Made by a program: the position numbers and the translations under genes. A stretch of DNA of 64,000 nucleotides from Sinorhizobium sp. RAC02 (GTDB lineage Bacteria; Pseudomonadota; Alphaproteobacteria; Rhizobiales; Rhizobiaceae): positions 1,612,001-1,676,000 of the forward strand of contig NZ_CP016452.1 in NCBI RefSeq assembly GCF_001713395.1, given 5' to 3'. The stretch's first letter is position 1; each line of letters opens with the position of its first letter. The notes beneath the pieces are model-generated. The model was not told the origin of the DNA and did not search any database. It saw only the letters and a program-made list of their open reading frames with translations. Of this stretch, positions 27,405-36,176 are shown in pieces.

Positions 27405-28570
27405 CGTTTCCCTCCCCCAAGCGTTTCACTGGCAGCGCCGGCCGCCCGAACCAAAGCGTCCTCGTCCATCGCCAGTTCGTAACGCGTGAACGTGCGGTTG
27501 ATCGCCGGCAGCGGCGCGATTTCCATCACGCCCTTCGCCGGTTCGCAGACGATCATCGCGACCGTCGCCGACAGGTTGCCGCCATCCTTGGCAAGCGGCG
27601 CGCGGCAAACACAGAATGGGGCGCCGAAATCATCGAAGAACGCGCGTTTCAGATCATCCGCACCAAGTTTGCCGCCGTTTTCCTGCAAGACCTTCAGCAC
27701 GCGATGATCGCGATAGAGGCTGTCCGGCACGTTGGCGAGGCCGGTTTCCTTCAGCTTCGAAAGCGCGATAGCGCTCTGCCAATGGTTGGCGTGCACGATC
27801 ATCCCGCCCTGCGGATGGATCGGGAAGGCTTCGTCGGGCGCGCATTCCAGATCGACCGCGTAGCCTTCCGCGGTGCTCAGCATCATGTTGTTCGAACCGG
27901 ATTTCGGCGTGATGGCGACGACGCGCAGCGCCATGGCGAAATGCCGTGCCTCCAGCGCCCGGCGACGGATGAAGGGCAGCGGAATGCCCATCTCCCGGTA
28001 GTCGCGGTCGCTTTCCAGATAGTTGGCCGTGATGGTGATGCCGGCGGAATTGAAGCCGCTGCGCGCAAGACCGCCGGCCTCGGTAAAGGTGAGGATATCG
28101 GGTCCGTCGTCGCGCAGGATGCGCAGCACGACCGAGGTGTCGGCGCATTCCGCGCGCCAGTCCCAGTTCTGGCCATGGATGACGGTGCCATCCCGCGTCA
28201 CCTCCGGCAGGAGCGCGGCGCCGGTGCAGCCGTCCGGCTCGTCATCGGCAACGCCTGCTTCGAGCCTGGCAAGCTGCAGCACCTCGGTGCGCGCATTGAC
28301 CAGGACGATGGCCGACAGGCCGATGCCTGCTCCCTCGGCAATGCCTTCCATTTCCGTCACCAGATCCGGTGCCCAGTCGCGGATACGCGGCAGGAAGAGG
28401 GTAACGAGCCTTTCGATATTGGCGTCGTCGAAGCCGAGACGGTGGAGCTGCTCGGTATAGAGGCCGGCGGAGAGGCGGATGCGTTCCCGCGCCTTCTCGC
28501 CGTACATCCGGCCACGCTCCCGCGGCACGCCACTGATCTCGATAAGGGGAAAGGGGGTGATCTCTGCCAT
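27386..28570 (-). CDS. C45-family autoproteolytic acyltransferase/hydrolase
   Basis: 394 residues. It matches the isopenicillin-N acyltransferase (peptidase C45) family: GRMYGEKARERI, MEGIAEGAGIGLSAIVLVNARTE, and the self-cleavage Gly114-Cys115 in EPDGCTGAALL, where Cys115 becomes the N-terminal nucleophile. Then come HGQNWDWR and GLARSGFNSAGITITANYL, both family signatures. It is the first gene of the peptide importer operon. The context suggests cleavage of an N-acyl group or beta-lactam-type amide from an imported peptide-like compound. The exact substrate is unknown. Confidence 0.9.
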   Translation of the reverse strand: MAEITPFPLIEISGVPRERGRMYGEKARERIRLSAGLYTEQLHRLGFDDANIERLVTLFLPRIRDWAPDLVTEMEGIAEGAGIGLSAIVLVNARTEVLQLARLEAGVADDEPDGCTGAALLPEVTRDGTVIHGQNWDWRAECADTSVVLRILRDDGPDILTFTEAGGLARSGFNSAGITITANYLESDRDYREMGIPLPFIRRRALEARHFAMALRVVAITPKSGSNNMMLSTAEGYAVDLECAPDEAFPIHPQGGMIVHANHWQSAIALSKLKETGLANVPDSLYRDHRVLKVLQENGGKLGADDLKRAFFDDFGAPFCVCRAPLAKDGGNLSATVAMIVCEPAKGVMEIAPLPAINRTFTRYELAMDEDALVRAAGAASETLGGGKRWSASS

Positions 28571-28634
28571 ATGCCTGTGCCTTGATGTCCGTCTTAGATT
28601 GCAGCGTAATGCATTTTGTATAAATGAAAAGCAC

Positions 28635-28650
28635 TAATTTCGGGAAATTA
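28635..28650. promoter_or_regulatory. 16-bp palindrome in acyltransferase/GntR divergent region
   Basis: TAATTTC and GAAATTA arms are separated by GG, giving a perfect palindrome centred 73 bases upstream of the acyltransferase start and 62 bases upstream of the GntR start. The size and AT-rich arms fit a GntR dimer operator. Confidence 0.6.
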
Positions 28651-28704
28651 TGAGATCGCGTTGCGTTGTGTTATCGCTATAATGCGAACAGAGATGAGGA
28701 TGAC

Positions 28705-29622
28705 ATGGACTATTCGGACGCCGACCCCTCGGACGGCCCCAGCACCTTGCAGCTCGATCTGGCCCGCCGGATCATCGACAGGATCCGTGATGCGGGTTTG
28801 AGCGTCGGCACCCGCGTGTCGGCGCCGGAACTCGCGCGGATCTTCGGCGTATCGCGCTCACCGATTACCGGCGCGCTCGACCTGCTCGTGGAAAAGGGTG
28901 TGCTCCAGCCGATGGAAACACGGGGGCTTCGCGTCGCGCGCGACGTCTCGACGCTCAACCTGAGCGAAATCCTGCCGAATTCACCGATCGAGGATCTCTA
29001 CCGGCAAATGCTGCGCGAGCGGGCTCAGGGCGCGCTGCCGCAGGATGTTTCGGAAGCCGAACTCATGCCGCGCTACGGCGTGTCGCGCGGCATCGTTCGC
29101 AAGCTCTTGATGCGCTTTGCCGCCGAAGGCCTGGCGCAACGCCTGCCCGGCCACGGCTGGCGCTTCGTCGATACGCTGGTCGGCGAGGAGGCTTACCGCG
29201 AAAGCTACGAATTCCGCGCCATCGTCGAATGTTCGGCACTGCGCACACCGAATTTCAAGGTGGACAAGGACATAGCCGGGCAGATTCGCCGCGCGCATGA
29301 ACGCATCCTCAGCGACCCCGCCAGCCGCTCGGGCAGCGACGAATGGTTCCGCGTCAACGCCTTCTTCCATGAAAACCTGGCTGGTTTTTCAGGCAACCGC
29401 TTCCTGACCGATTCGGTGCGCCACCAGAACAACCTGCGCCGCATGCAGGAATCCGCCGCCTTCTTCGAACTGCCCGCCGAACGCATCGAGCAATCCTGTC
29501 GCGAGCACCTCGCCATCCTCGACGCGGTGGAGAACGCTGATCTTGAATGGGCCGAAGCCCTGCTGCGCCAGCACCTGAAGCAGGCTCTGGAATATGGAGG
29601 CGGGCGCGACGACAATGGCTGA
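28705..29622 (+). CDS. GntR-family regulator with two winged-helix segments
   Basis: 305 residues from the ATG at 28705, preceded by GATGAGGATG; an upstream in-frame TTG at 28666 lacks a site. Two helix-turn-helix-like blocks are visible. The first spans about residues 14-72 (SAPELARIFGVSRSPITGALDLLVEKG). The second spans about 95-160 (SEAELMPRYGVSRGIVRKLLMRFAAEG). An all-helical FCD-like effector domain follows with HENLAGFSGNRFLTD and HLAILDAVENAD. Two DNA-binding domains in one GntR chain are unusual. It is divergent from the peptide importer operon, which it probably controls. Confidence 0.88.
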   Translation: MDYSDADPSDGPSTLQLDLARRIIDRIRDAGLSVGTRVSAPELARIFGVSRSPITGALDLLVEKGVLQPMETRGLRVARDVSTLNLSEILPNSPIEDLYRQMLRERAQGALPQDVSEAELMPRYGVSRGIVRKLLMRFAAEGLAQRLPGHGWRFVDTLVGEEAYRESYEFRAIVECSALRTPNFKVDKDIAGQIRRAHERILSDPASRSGSDEWFRVNAFFHENLAGFSGNRFLTDSVRHQNNLRRMQESAAFFELPAERIEQSCREHLAILDAVENADLEWAEALLRQHLKQALEYGGGRDDNG

Positions 29623-29634
29623 CGGTCAGCGCAC

Positions 29635-30198
29635 CTAGAGCGGCGCCTTGTCCTTCCCCTCGCCCGCGAGTGCGAGCATGTCGGAAAACAACGCTGCCCA
29701 CTGGGCCTGCGTCAGGTCGATGAGACCGAAGGCCTTCAGCAGAAAGGCTCCCTCGCCTGCGAGAAAGGCAAGAGCCGCCTTCCTGTCGGCTTCGTTCTCC
29801 ATGTCCAGCCCCTCCAGGCGTTGGGTGTACCAGACCCGGGTGGAAGCCACTTGATCCGGACTTTGCAGAAGCGCCGTCATCATGGCTGCAGAGCGGGAAT
29901 GTTCGGCCTCATCGCTGTCGCGGCTTGCTGCCAGATGCCCGCGGATGATGGCGCGCGGCGACCGGTCGCTGCCCGCATGCGCCGTCACTTCAGCCTCGAA
30001 GCCGTTACCCCAGCGCTCGATCATCGCCCGGATCAGATTTTCCTTCGTGCCGAAGCAATATTGCACGCCGCCCTTGGTGATGCCGGCGGCGCGCGCCACG
30101 GCCTCGAAGGACAGGCCGGCAGCGCCGCTTTCCACCACGATGCTCTCTGCGGCATCCAGAACCTTGTCGCGATCAATGCTGCGCGGTCGTCCCGCCAT
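29635..30198 (-). CDS. TetR-family transcriptional repressor
   Basis: 187 residues. The N-terminal TetR helix-turn-helix reads VLDAAESIVVESGAAGLSFEAVARAAGITKGGVQYCFGTKENLIRAM over residues 14-60 (cited in parts: LSFEAVARAAGITKGGVQYC). The C-terminal ligand domain is divergent. It faces an MFS exporter across a gap containing a perfect palindrome, the usual layout for a repressor of drug efflux. Confidence 0.93.
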   Translation of the reverse strand: MAGRPRSIDRDKVLDAAESIVVESGAAGLSFEAVARAAGITKGGVQYCFGTKENLIRAMIERWGNGFEAEVTAHAGSDRSPRAIIRGHLAASRDSDEAEHSRSAAMMTALLQSPDQVASTRVWYTQRLEGLDMENEADRKAALAFLAGEGAFLLKAFGLIDLTQAQWAALFSDMLALAGEGKDKAPL

Positions 30199-30215
30199 TT
30201 TGCCTCTTCCATTTC

Positions 30216-30229
30216 AATACGATCGTATT
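30216..30229. promoter_or_regulatory. Perfect palindrome, candidate TetR operator
   Basis: AATACGATCGTATT is a perfect 14-bp palindrome, 17 bases upstream of the TetR start and 69 bases upstream of the MFS start. It sits where a TetR-type repressor would block both promoters. Confidence 0.7.
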
Positions 30230-30298
30230 TATATAGCTGCCCGAGCGCAGGGCAACCGTAAAAGCCATGCGAAGGATCAAAACCCAAGGATTACATCT

Positions 30299-31774
30299 AT
30301 GTCTCGCGGTAAACGCTGGCTCGTTCTCGCCGTCGTCTCCAGTGCCCTGTTCCTGATCGTCATCGACATGACGGTGCTATACACGGCCCTGCCCGTCCTG
30401 ACGCAGGCTCTATCGGCGAATGCATCCCAAAAGCTTTGGATCGTCAACGCTTATCCCCTTGTCGTGGCCGGCCTTTTGCCGGGGCTCGGCACGCTTGGCG
30501 ACCGGCTCGGCCACAAGCAGATGTTCATGGCGGGCCTCGTCGTGTTCGGCGCGGCTTCCATCGGTGCCGCCTTCGCGCCGTCGCCCGCGCTGTTGATCGC
30601 GGCGCGTGCGGTTCTGGCCATCGGCGCGGCCATGATGATGCCGGCAACGCTGTCGCTTATCCGGCTGACCTTCATCGATGAACGGGAACGCGCCCTTGCG
30701 ATCGGCATCTGGGCGGCCGTCGCGTCGGGCGGAGCGGCACTCGGCCCTGTCGTCGGCGGGCTGTTGCTCGAATACTTCTGGTGGGGTTCGGTTTTTCTCA
30801 TCAATGTACCGGTGGTGCTGGTTGCGCTCGCCGCAAGCGGAGTGCTGCTGACCCGACGCCCCGGCGACAAGAGCCGCCCGTGGGATCTTCTCGGCTCGAT
30901 TCAGGTGATGATCGGCCTCGTGGGCATTACCTACGCCATCAAGGAAGCCGGCCGGCGTGATCCCTCCTGGGAGACGGCAGGCCTTACTCTTGTTGTCGGC
31001 CTCGTCGCCATGGCCCTGTTCATCCGCCGCCAGCGCGGCAGTGCCGCGCCGCTGATCGATTTTTCGCTGTTTGCCAATCCGCGCTTTTCCGCTGGCGTGG
31101 CAACGGCGCTTGTCGCCTCGGCGGCGCTGATCGGCGTGGAGTTGGTTTTCAGCCAGCGGCTGCAACTTGTTCTGAGCTATTCCCCGCTCGAGGCCGGTCT
31201 CCTCATCCTGCCTATCCCCATCGCGTCCTTCTTCGCCGGACCGCTGACCGGGCTGGCGCTGCCGCGTCTCGGTGGCGAACGCGTACTGTGGGCCTCCCTT
31301 CTGCTGACAGGCCTCGCGCTCGCCGTGTTCCTTGCCATTCACAATGGGCCGACAGTATTCTGGCTCGCTGCACTCGCGGTGATGGGCTTCGGTGTCGGCG
31401 CATCCATGACGGCCGCATCCACAGTGATCATGCTCTCCGCCCCCGAGGAACGGGCCGGCATGGCCGCGTCCGTGGAGGAAGTATCCTTCGAACTCGGCGG
31501 CGCGCTCGGCATCGCATTGCTGGGCAGCCTGATGTCCGCCCTATATTCACGCTCGATGATCCTGCCCGCAGGAACCGAACACGCCACGCAGGCGCGCGAC
31601 AGCCTGGACGAAGCCCTGATGCTCGCCGACCGGCTCGACCCCGGACAGGCTGACCGGATCATCACGCTCGCCCGCAGTGCATTCGACTCTGCTTTTGTCG
31701 GGGTGGTCTTCGCAGCGGCTCTGTTGCTGGTCAGCGTCTCTCTCATCGTTCGCTGGAAGACTTCAACACGGTAG
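30299..31774 (+). CDS. MFS drug exporter, DHA2 (EmrB/QacA) family
   Basis: 491 residues from the ATG at 30299, with about 14 hydrophobic segments. Motif A is GTLGDRLGHKQMFMAG near residues 62-77, and the first span has the DHA2 motif LIVIDMTVLYTALP. The antiporter motif C region reads VASGGAALGPVVGGLLLEYF. It likely exports toxic hydrophobic compounds using the proton gradient. It is divergent from, and probably repressed by, the TetR protein. Confidence 0.93.
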   Translation: MSRGKRWLVLAVVSSALFLIVIDMTVLYTALPVLTQALSANASQKLWIVNAYPLVVAGLLPGLGTLGDRLGHKQMFMAGLVVFGAASIGAAFAPSPALLIAARAVLAIGAAMMMPATLSLIRLTFIDERERALAIGIWAAVASGGAALGPVVGGLLLEYFWWGSVFLINVPVVLVALAASGVLLTRRPGDKSRPWDLLGSIQVMIGLVGITYAIKEAGRRDPSWETAGLTLVVGLVAMALFIRRQRGSAAPLIDFSLFANPRFSAGVATALVASAALIGVELVFSQRLQLVLSYSPLEAGLLILPIPIASFFAGPLTGLALPRLGGERVLWASLLLTGLALAVFLAIHNGPTVFWLAALAVMGFGVGASMTAASTVIMLSAPEERAGMAASVEEVSFELGGALGIALLGSLMSALYSRSMILPAGTEHATQARDSLDEALMLADRLDPGQADRIITLARSAFDSAFVGVVFAAALLLVSVSLIVRWKTSTR

Positions 31775-31902
31775 CGTATCCGAGAGAAGAAGGCCGAAAC
31801 CCGCGCCACAGGCATCTGGCAATGCTTCTATTCATGTGACCACGCTCTCCCGAGGCCGTTTCAGCATTCGGGAAATGCATGAGCGTCGCGCTTTCATGCA
31901 CA

Positions 31903-31919
31903 CTTGCATACTAGTAAAC
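31903..31919. promoter_or_regulatory. Candidate GntR operator upstream of uxuA
   Basis: CTTGCATACTAGTAAAC, 50 bases upstream of uxuA. It is 15/17 identical to the reverse complement of 38435-38451 upstream of the ABC operon that ends with the GntR gene. The core CTTGYATACTAG is near-palindromic. Confidence 0.65.
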
Positions 31920-31968
31920 CAAATGCTAGAGCTGCGAACATATTGCAAGCGTTCGACAGGGGAATGAT

Positions 31969-33189
31969 ATGCGTCAGGCGTGGCGGTGGTTTGGTCCGAA
32001 GGACCTCGTCTCAACCGACGATATGCGGCAGGCGGGCGTCGAGGCGGTCGTGTCGGCGCTCCATCATGTGCCGACCGGCTCGGTGTGGACGCCTGTGGAG
32101 ATCGCCGAGCGCCAGCGCGTCATCGGGCTGATGTCGGACGGTGCGCCTTCAGGGCTTGCCTGGGAAGTCGTCGAAAGTCTTCCGGTGTCGGAAGATATCA
32201 AGAAGCGGATAGGCGACTGGAAGGCACATATCGCCGCCTGGAAGGAGAGCATGACGAACCTCGCCCGGGCCGGGATTGAGGTCATCTGCTACAACTTCAT
32301 GCCGGTCCTCGACTGGACCCGTACCGATCTGGCGTATCGCCTGCCCTCCGGTGCGACCTGCATGCGTTTCGACGTCGTCGATTTCGCTGCCTTCGATATC
32401 CACATCCTCGCCCGGCCCGGCGCTGCGGAGAGCTTCCCCGCCGCCGTCGTCGAGGAGGCCGCCCGGCGTTTCGCGGAAATGGATGACAATCGCCGCAGCC
32501 AGCTTGCCGGCAATGTCGTCTTCGGCCTGCCGGGGGCTGCTGAATCCTTCACGCTCGAGGACGTAAGCGCGCATCTGGCCGTATACGACACCATCAGCGA
32601 GGACCGCCTTCGGGCGCACCTGATCGATTTCCTCGCCGAAGTGGCGCCGCTTGCCGAGGAACTTGGCGTACGGCTTTGCTGCCACCCGGACGATCCACCA
32701 TTCCCGCTTCTGGGCCTTCCGCGCATCATGTCGACCGAGGCGGATTATAGTCGGGTCATGAAAGCGGTCGACCTGCCGGCAAACGGCATCACGCTGTGCA
32801 CCGGGTCACTCGGGGCACGGCACGACAACGATCTGCCGGGCATGATGAAGCGGCTGGGCAGCCGCGTGCACTTCCTGCATCTGCGCAATGTCCTCCTCGA
32901 AACGCCGCATTTCGGCGGTTCCTTCCACGAAGCGGGGCATCTCGAAGGCGGCACGGACATGGTAGCCATGATCGGTGCGATCCTTGCCGAAGAGCGAGCC
33001 CGAAAGGCCGCCGGCCGGGCTGACTGGGAAATTCCGATGCGACCAGACCACGGGCAGGACATTCTCGACGACTTGAAGCGGAAGGCGCAGCCGGGATATC
33101 CGGCGATTGGGCGCCTGAAGGGGCTGGCCGAACTTCGCGGCATCATGACCGCGCTGGATCACCCGTCCACACGCGGTGTGGCTACGTGA
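31969..33189 (+). CDS. uxuA: Mannonate dehydratase
   Basis: 406 residues, the expected length. The barrel and metal site are visible: VICYNFMPVLDWTRTDL, RLCCHPDDPPFPLLGLPRIMST with Cys and His ligands, and MRPDHGQDILDD near residues 350-361. It dehydrates D-mannonate to 2-keto-3-deoxygluconate in hexuronate catabolism. AGGGGAATGAT precedes the ATG. It overlaps uxuB by four bases (GTGA), so the two are translationally coupled. A shared operator links it to the ABC importer on the other side of the GntR gene. Confidence 0.95.
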   Translation: MRQAWRWFGPKDLVSTDDMRQAGVEAVVSALHHVPTGSVWTPVEIAERQRVIGLMSDGAPSGLAWEVVESLPVSEDIKKRIGDWKAHIAAWKESMTNLARAGIEVICYNFMPVLDWTRTDLAYRLPSGATCMRFDVVDFAAFDIHILARPGAAESFPAAVVEEAARRFAEMDDNRRSQLAGNVVFGLPGAAESFTLEDVSAHLAVYDTISEDRLRAHLIDFLAEVAPLAEELGVRLCCHPDDPPFPLLGLPRIMSTEADYSRVMKAVDLPANGITLCTGSLGARHDNDLPGMMKRLGSRVHFLHLRNVLLETPHFGGSFHEAGHLEGGTDMVAMIGAILAEERARKAAGRADWEIPMRPDHGQDILDDLKRKAQPGYPAIGRLKGLAELRGIMTALDHPSTRGVAT

Positions 33190-34649
33190 GGCTTTCGGCG
33201 GCAGCAACGCCCTTGGTGGGCCATCCGGCACGCTGGCCGAGCTATCGGCCCGAGCAAACCGGGAAGGGGATTGTGCATCTCGGTCTCGGCGCTTTCGCGC
33301 GCGCCCATATCGCCGCTTACACCGACGGGGCGATTGCGGTCGCCGGGGGTGACTGGCGGATCACGGGGGTATCGTTGCGCGGCGAGGACGTGGCGAATAC
33401 CTTAAACGTGCAGGATGGCCGCTACACGCTCATCGAGCGGGGAGAGACGCCCACGGCGCGCGTCGTCGCGTCGATTGCCGGTGTGATTGCCGGTAACGAC
33501 CTGAGCAAGCGCGTGCTTGAGGCAATCTCGAACCCCACCTGCCGGATTGTCAGCATTACCGTCACGGAAAAGGGCTATGGCTTGCTCAGAAGCGGCGGGT
33601 GCGACGTCAGCCATCCGGCTGTCGCTGCCGATTTGTTGAACCCGTCATCCCCCCGGGGCGCGCTGGGCCTGATTGCCCAGGGCCTGGCACTGCGGTTTGC
33701 AAACGGCCTCGCGCCCTGCGCCGTGCTATGCTGCGATAACCTGCCGGAAAACGGCGCATTGCTTCGTGCGGCGGTGATAGACTTCGCGCGCCACGCGCAT
33801 GGTTCGGCCCTCGCCGAGCGGATCGCCGCCGAGGTCTCCTTCCCTTCCACGATGGTCGACCGCATCACCCCGGCCGCGACGACACGGACGCGGGCGGATG
33901 CCGCCGCGCTGACCGGCTATGAGGACCAGGCGGCAATTGAGACGGAACCCTTCAGCCAATGGGTGATCGAGGACTATTTCCCGTCCGGCCGCCCATCGTG
34001 GCAGGACGCCGGTGCGATTTTCGTGCCGGATGTCGCACCCTACGAGAAGATGAAGCTGCGGATGCTGAACGGCAGCCATTCAATGCTCGCCTATGCGGGC
34101 TTCCTGAGCGGCAAGACCTATGTCTGCGACGTCATGGCGGATGCCGATCTGAGCAGGCTTGTCCGCCGGCATATGGAGGCAGCAGCAGCGACATTGCCGA
34201 CAGTCGCGATGGATCTTGCGGCCTACGCGACATCGCTTTGTGAGCGTTTCTCCAATCCGGCCATCGCCCATGAGACTCGGCAGATCGCCATGGACGGGAC
34301 GCAGAAACTGCCGCAGCGCATATTCGCACCCGCCTTCGAGATGCTCCAGCGTGGTGGAGACCTTGCTCCCTTCGCCTTCACCACGGCCGCCTGGATGCGC
34401 TACGCGCTCGGTCGGAATGATGCGGGGCAATCCTATCCGTTGAACGACCCGCGCGAGGGGGAGATTCAGGCGGCACTGGCAAGCATCACGACAGAAAGCC
34501 CGGCGACGGTCTTTTCGGCCCTGGCCGCGATACCCGACTTTCTGCCCGAGCAGCTTGCTCAAGGGGAATTTGCCGAAGCGACAATCGGGCGTCTGGAGCG
34601 GATTCTCGGGCTCGGCATGGTGAAGGCGATTGCCGCCGAAACCGAATAG
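33186..34649 (+). CDS. uxuB: Mannitol dehydrogenase-family protein, probable fructuronate reductase
   Basis: 487 residues from the GTG at 33186. The Rossmann entry is IVHLGLGAFARAHIAAY. The polyol-specific long-chain dehydrogenase catalytic motif is in MKLRMLNGSHSMLAYAGFLSG, giving Lys, Asn and His in the K-x5-N-x2-H pattern. Mannitol and arabinitol dehydrogenases share this family, but coupling to uxuA favours NADH-dependent fructuronate reduction to mannonate. Confidence 0.9.
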   Translation: MRLSAAATPLVGHPARWPSYRPEQTGKGIVHLGLGAFARAHIAAYTDGAIAVAGGDWRITGVSLRGEDVANTLNVQDGRYTLIERGETPTARVVASIAGVIAGNDLSKRVLEAISNPTCRIVSITVTEKGYGLLRSGGCDVSHPAVAADLLNPSSPRGALGLIAQGLALRFANGLAPCAVLCCDNLPENGALLRAAVIDFARHAHGSALAERIAAEVSFPSTMVDRITPAATTRTRADAAALTGYEDQAAIETEPFSQWVIEDYFPSGRPSWQDAGAIFVPDVAPYEKMKLRMLNGSHSMLAYAGFLSGKTYVCDVMADADLSRLVRRHMEAAAATLPTVAMDLAAYATSLCERFSNPAIAHETRQIAMDGTQKLPQRIFAPAFEMLQRGGDLAPFAFTTAAWMRYALGRNDAGQSYPLNDPREGEIQAALASITTESPATVFSALAAIPDFLPEQLAQGEFAEATIGRLERILGLGMVKAIAAETE

Positions 34650-34683
34650 GACCCGCCCAATCGCTCGGACGGGAAGGCCGGCG

Positions 34684-35388
34684 TCAAATGTCGTTGATGA
34701 TGAGGCCCGGGTAACGGGCGGAAAGCTGTTCCGTCACCTTCAGAACTTCCGAGAGATGGTTGCGGACCGCTTTCTCCGCGGCTTCCGGGTCGCGAGCGCG
34801 AACGGCGGCGATCATCCGTTCATGCTGGTCGATCAGGACCGTAACGGGCGTTACGTTCGGGAGACTGAGGAAGCGCAGCCTGTCGAATTGTGCTTTTTCG
34901 CGCTCGAGCACGGCCCAAATGTCGCCAACGGCTATTCCATCGGCAAAGGCCTGGTGAAAGGCGTCGTCTGCTTCGGTGAAGCGGACAGGATCCTCGCCGG
35001 CCTCGCGCTGCTCCCTGATGATGCCGTCGAGTTTCGCCAGCACGTCAGCCGGCAGGCCGTCACTCGCGGCCTTGCGGAACACGGCGACCTCGATGGCTTC
35101 ACGCACGAAACGTGCGCGCCACACGGCACGCAGCGATATCGGGGTTATCAGTGTGCCGCGCTGCGGCCAGACCTCGACCAGCCCCTCGTCGACAAGCCGT
35201 AGCAGAGCCTCGCGAACCGGCGTGCGGCTGGTATGAAACCGGCGCGCCAGCTCATTCTCGGAAACCTTGGCGCCCGGCATCAGCTGCAGGGTGATGATTT
35301 CGTTGCGGATGATGCCGTGAATGTCGTTGACGCTCGACGGCATACCGGCGACATCGCTGCTCCTGCCTGGTTGGCGCTGTACCGGCAT
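34684..35388 (-). CDS. GntR-family regulator (FCD subfamily), probable hexuronate regulator
   Basis: 234 residues from the ATG at 35388; an in-frame ATG at 35343 is an alternative and would still leave the DNA-binding domain intact. The winged helix has ARRFHTSRTPVREALLRLVDEGLVEVWPQRGTLI. The FCD domain shows REAIEVAVFRKA, DDAFHQAFAD and HERMIAAVRARD with its metal-binding Asp and His. It starts 5 bases after the transporter ATPase stop and converges with uxuB. Matching operators in front of uxuA and of its own operon argue that it controls both, as ExuR/UxuR do in enterobacteria. Confidence 0.9.
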   Translation of the reverse strand: MPVQRQPGRSSDVAGMPSSVNDIHGIIRNEIITLQLMPGAKVSENELARRFHTSRTPVREALLRLVDEGLVEVWPQRGTLITPISLRAVWRARFVREAIEVAVFRKAASDGLPADVLAKLDGIIREQREAGEDPVRFTEADDAFHQAFADGIAVGDIWAVLEREKAQFDRLRFLSLPNVTPVTVLIDQHERMIAAVRARDPEAAEKAVRNHLSEVLKVTEQLSARYPGLIINDI

Positions 35389-35393
35389 GCGGT

Positions 35394-36176
35394 TCACCCG
35401 TCCCAACCTAGATGGCTGAGGAAGTCGCGGGTTCGGGTCGTCTGCGGCGCATCGAATATCTGCTGCGGCGGCCCCTGCTCCACGATCTGCCCGTTCGCGA
35501 AAACGACCACATGGTCGGCGACCCGGCGGGCAAAGGTCATTTCATGCGTTACCACCACCATCGTCATGCCGTCATCCGCCAACCGCTTCATCACGTTCAG
35601 GACCTCGCCGATCGTTTCCGGGTCGAGTGCCGATGTCGGCTCATCAAAGAGCATGACTTCAGGTTCCATTGCAAGGGCACGGGCGATGGCGACGCGCTGC
35701 TGCTGGCCACCCGAGAGGTTGGCGGGGTAGCTGTCCGCCTTGTCGGAAAGACCGACCTTGACGAGCAGGGCCTCTGCACGCTCGCGGGCCTTCTCCTCGC
35801 TGAGGCCGAGCACTGTCGTCGGCCCCATCATGATATTGCCGAGAGCGGTCTTGTGCGGGAAAAGCTCGAAATTCTGGAACACCATACCCATGCGCTGGCG
35901 GATGAACCGCGTCTTTCGCGGGTCCTTGGAGAGCGGCATGCCATCGAAATAAACCTCACCCGAGGTCATGGTCTCAAGGCCGTTGGTGCAGCGCAGCAGC
36001 GTGGATTTTCCCGATCCCGACGGGCCGATCAGGCAGACGACCTGGCCGCGACGTACGTCCAGAGTAACCCCGGCGAGCGCGACGAAATCGCCATATTGCT
36101 TGCGGACGTCGCGGTATTCGATCACGACATCGGGAAGCGCGGAGCCCTGCGTGAGATTTGCGGGCGTGTCAGTCAT
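35394..36176 (-). CDS. Polar amino acid-type ABC transporter ATPase
   Basis: 260 residues from the ATG at 36176. Walker [10 protein letters not shown] lies near 50, the signature LSGGQQQR near 150, Walker [15 protein letters not shown] near 170, and the switch is VVVTHEMTFAR. It partners the two permeases upstream with a four-base overlap. Confidence 0.95.
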   Translation of the reverse strand: MTDTPANLTQGSALPDVVIEYRDVRKQYGDFVALAGVTLDVRRGQVVCLIGPSGSGKSTLLRCTNGLETMTSGEVYFDGMPLSKDPRKTRFIRQRMGMVFQNFELFPHKTALGNIMMGPTTVLGLSEEKARERAEALLVKVGLSDKADSYPANLSGGQQQRVAIARALAMEPEVMLFDEPTSALDPETIGEVLNVMKRLADDGMTMVVVTHEMTFARRVADHVVVFANGQIVEQGPPQQIFDAPQTTRTRDFLSHLGWDG

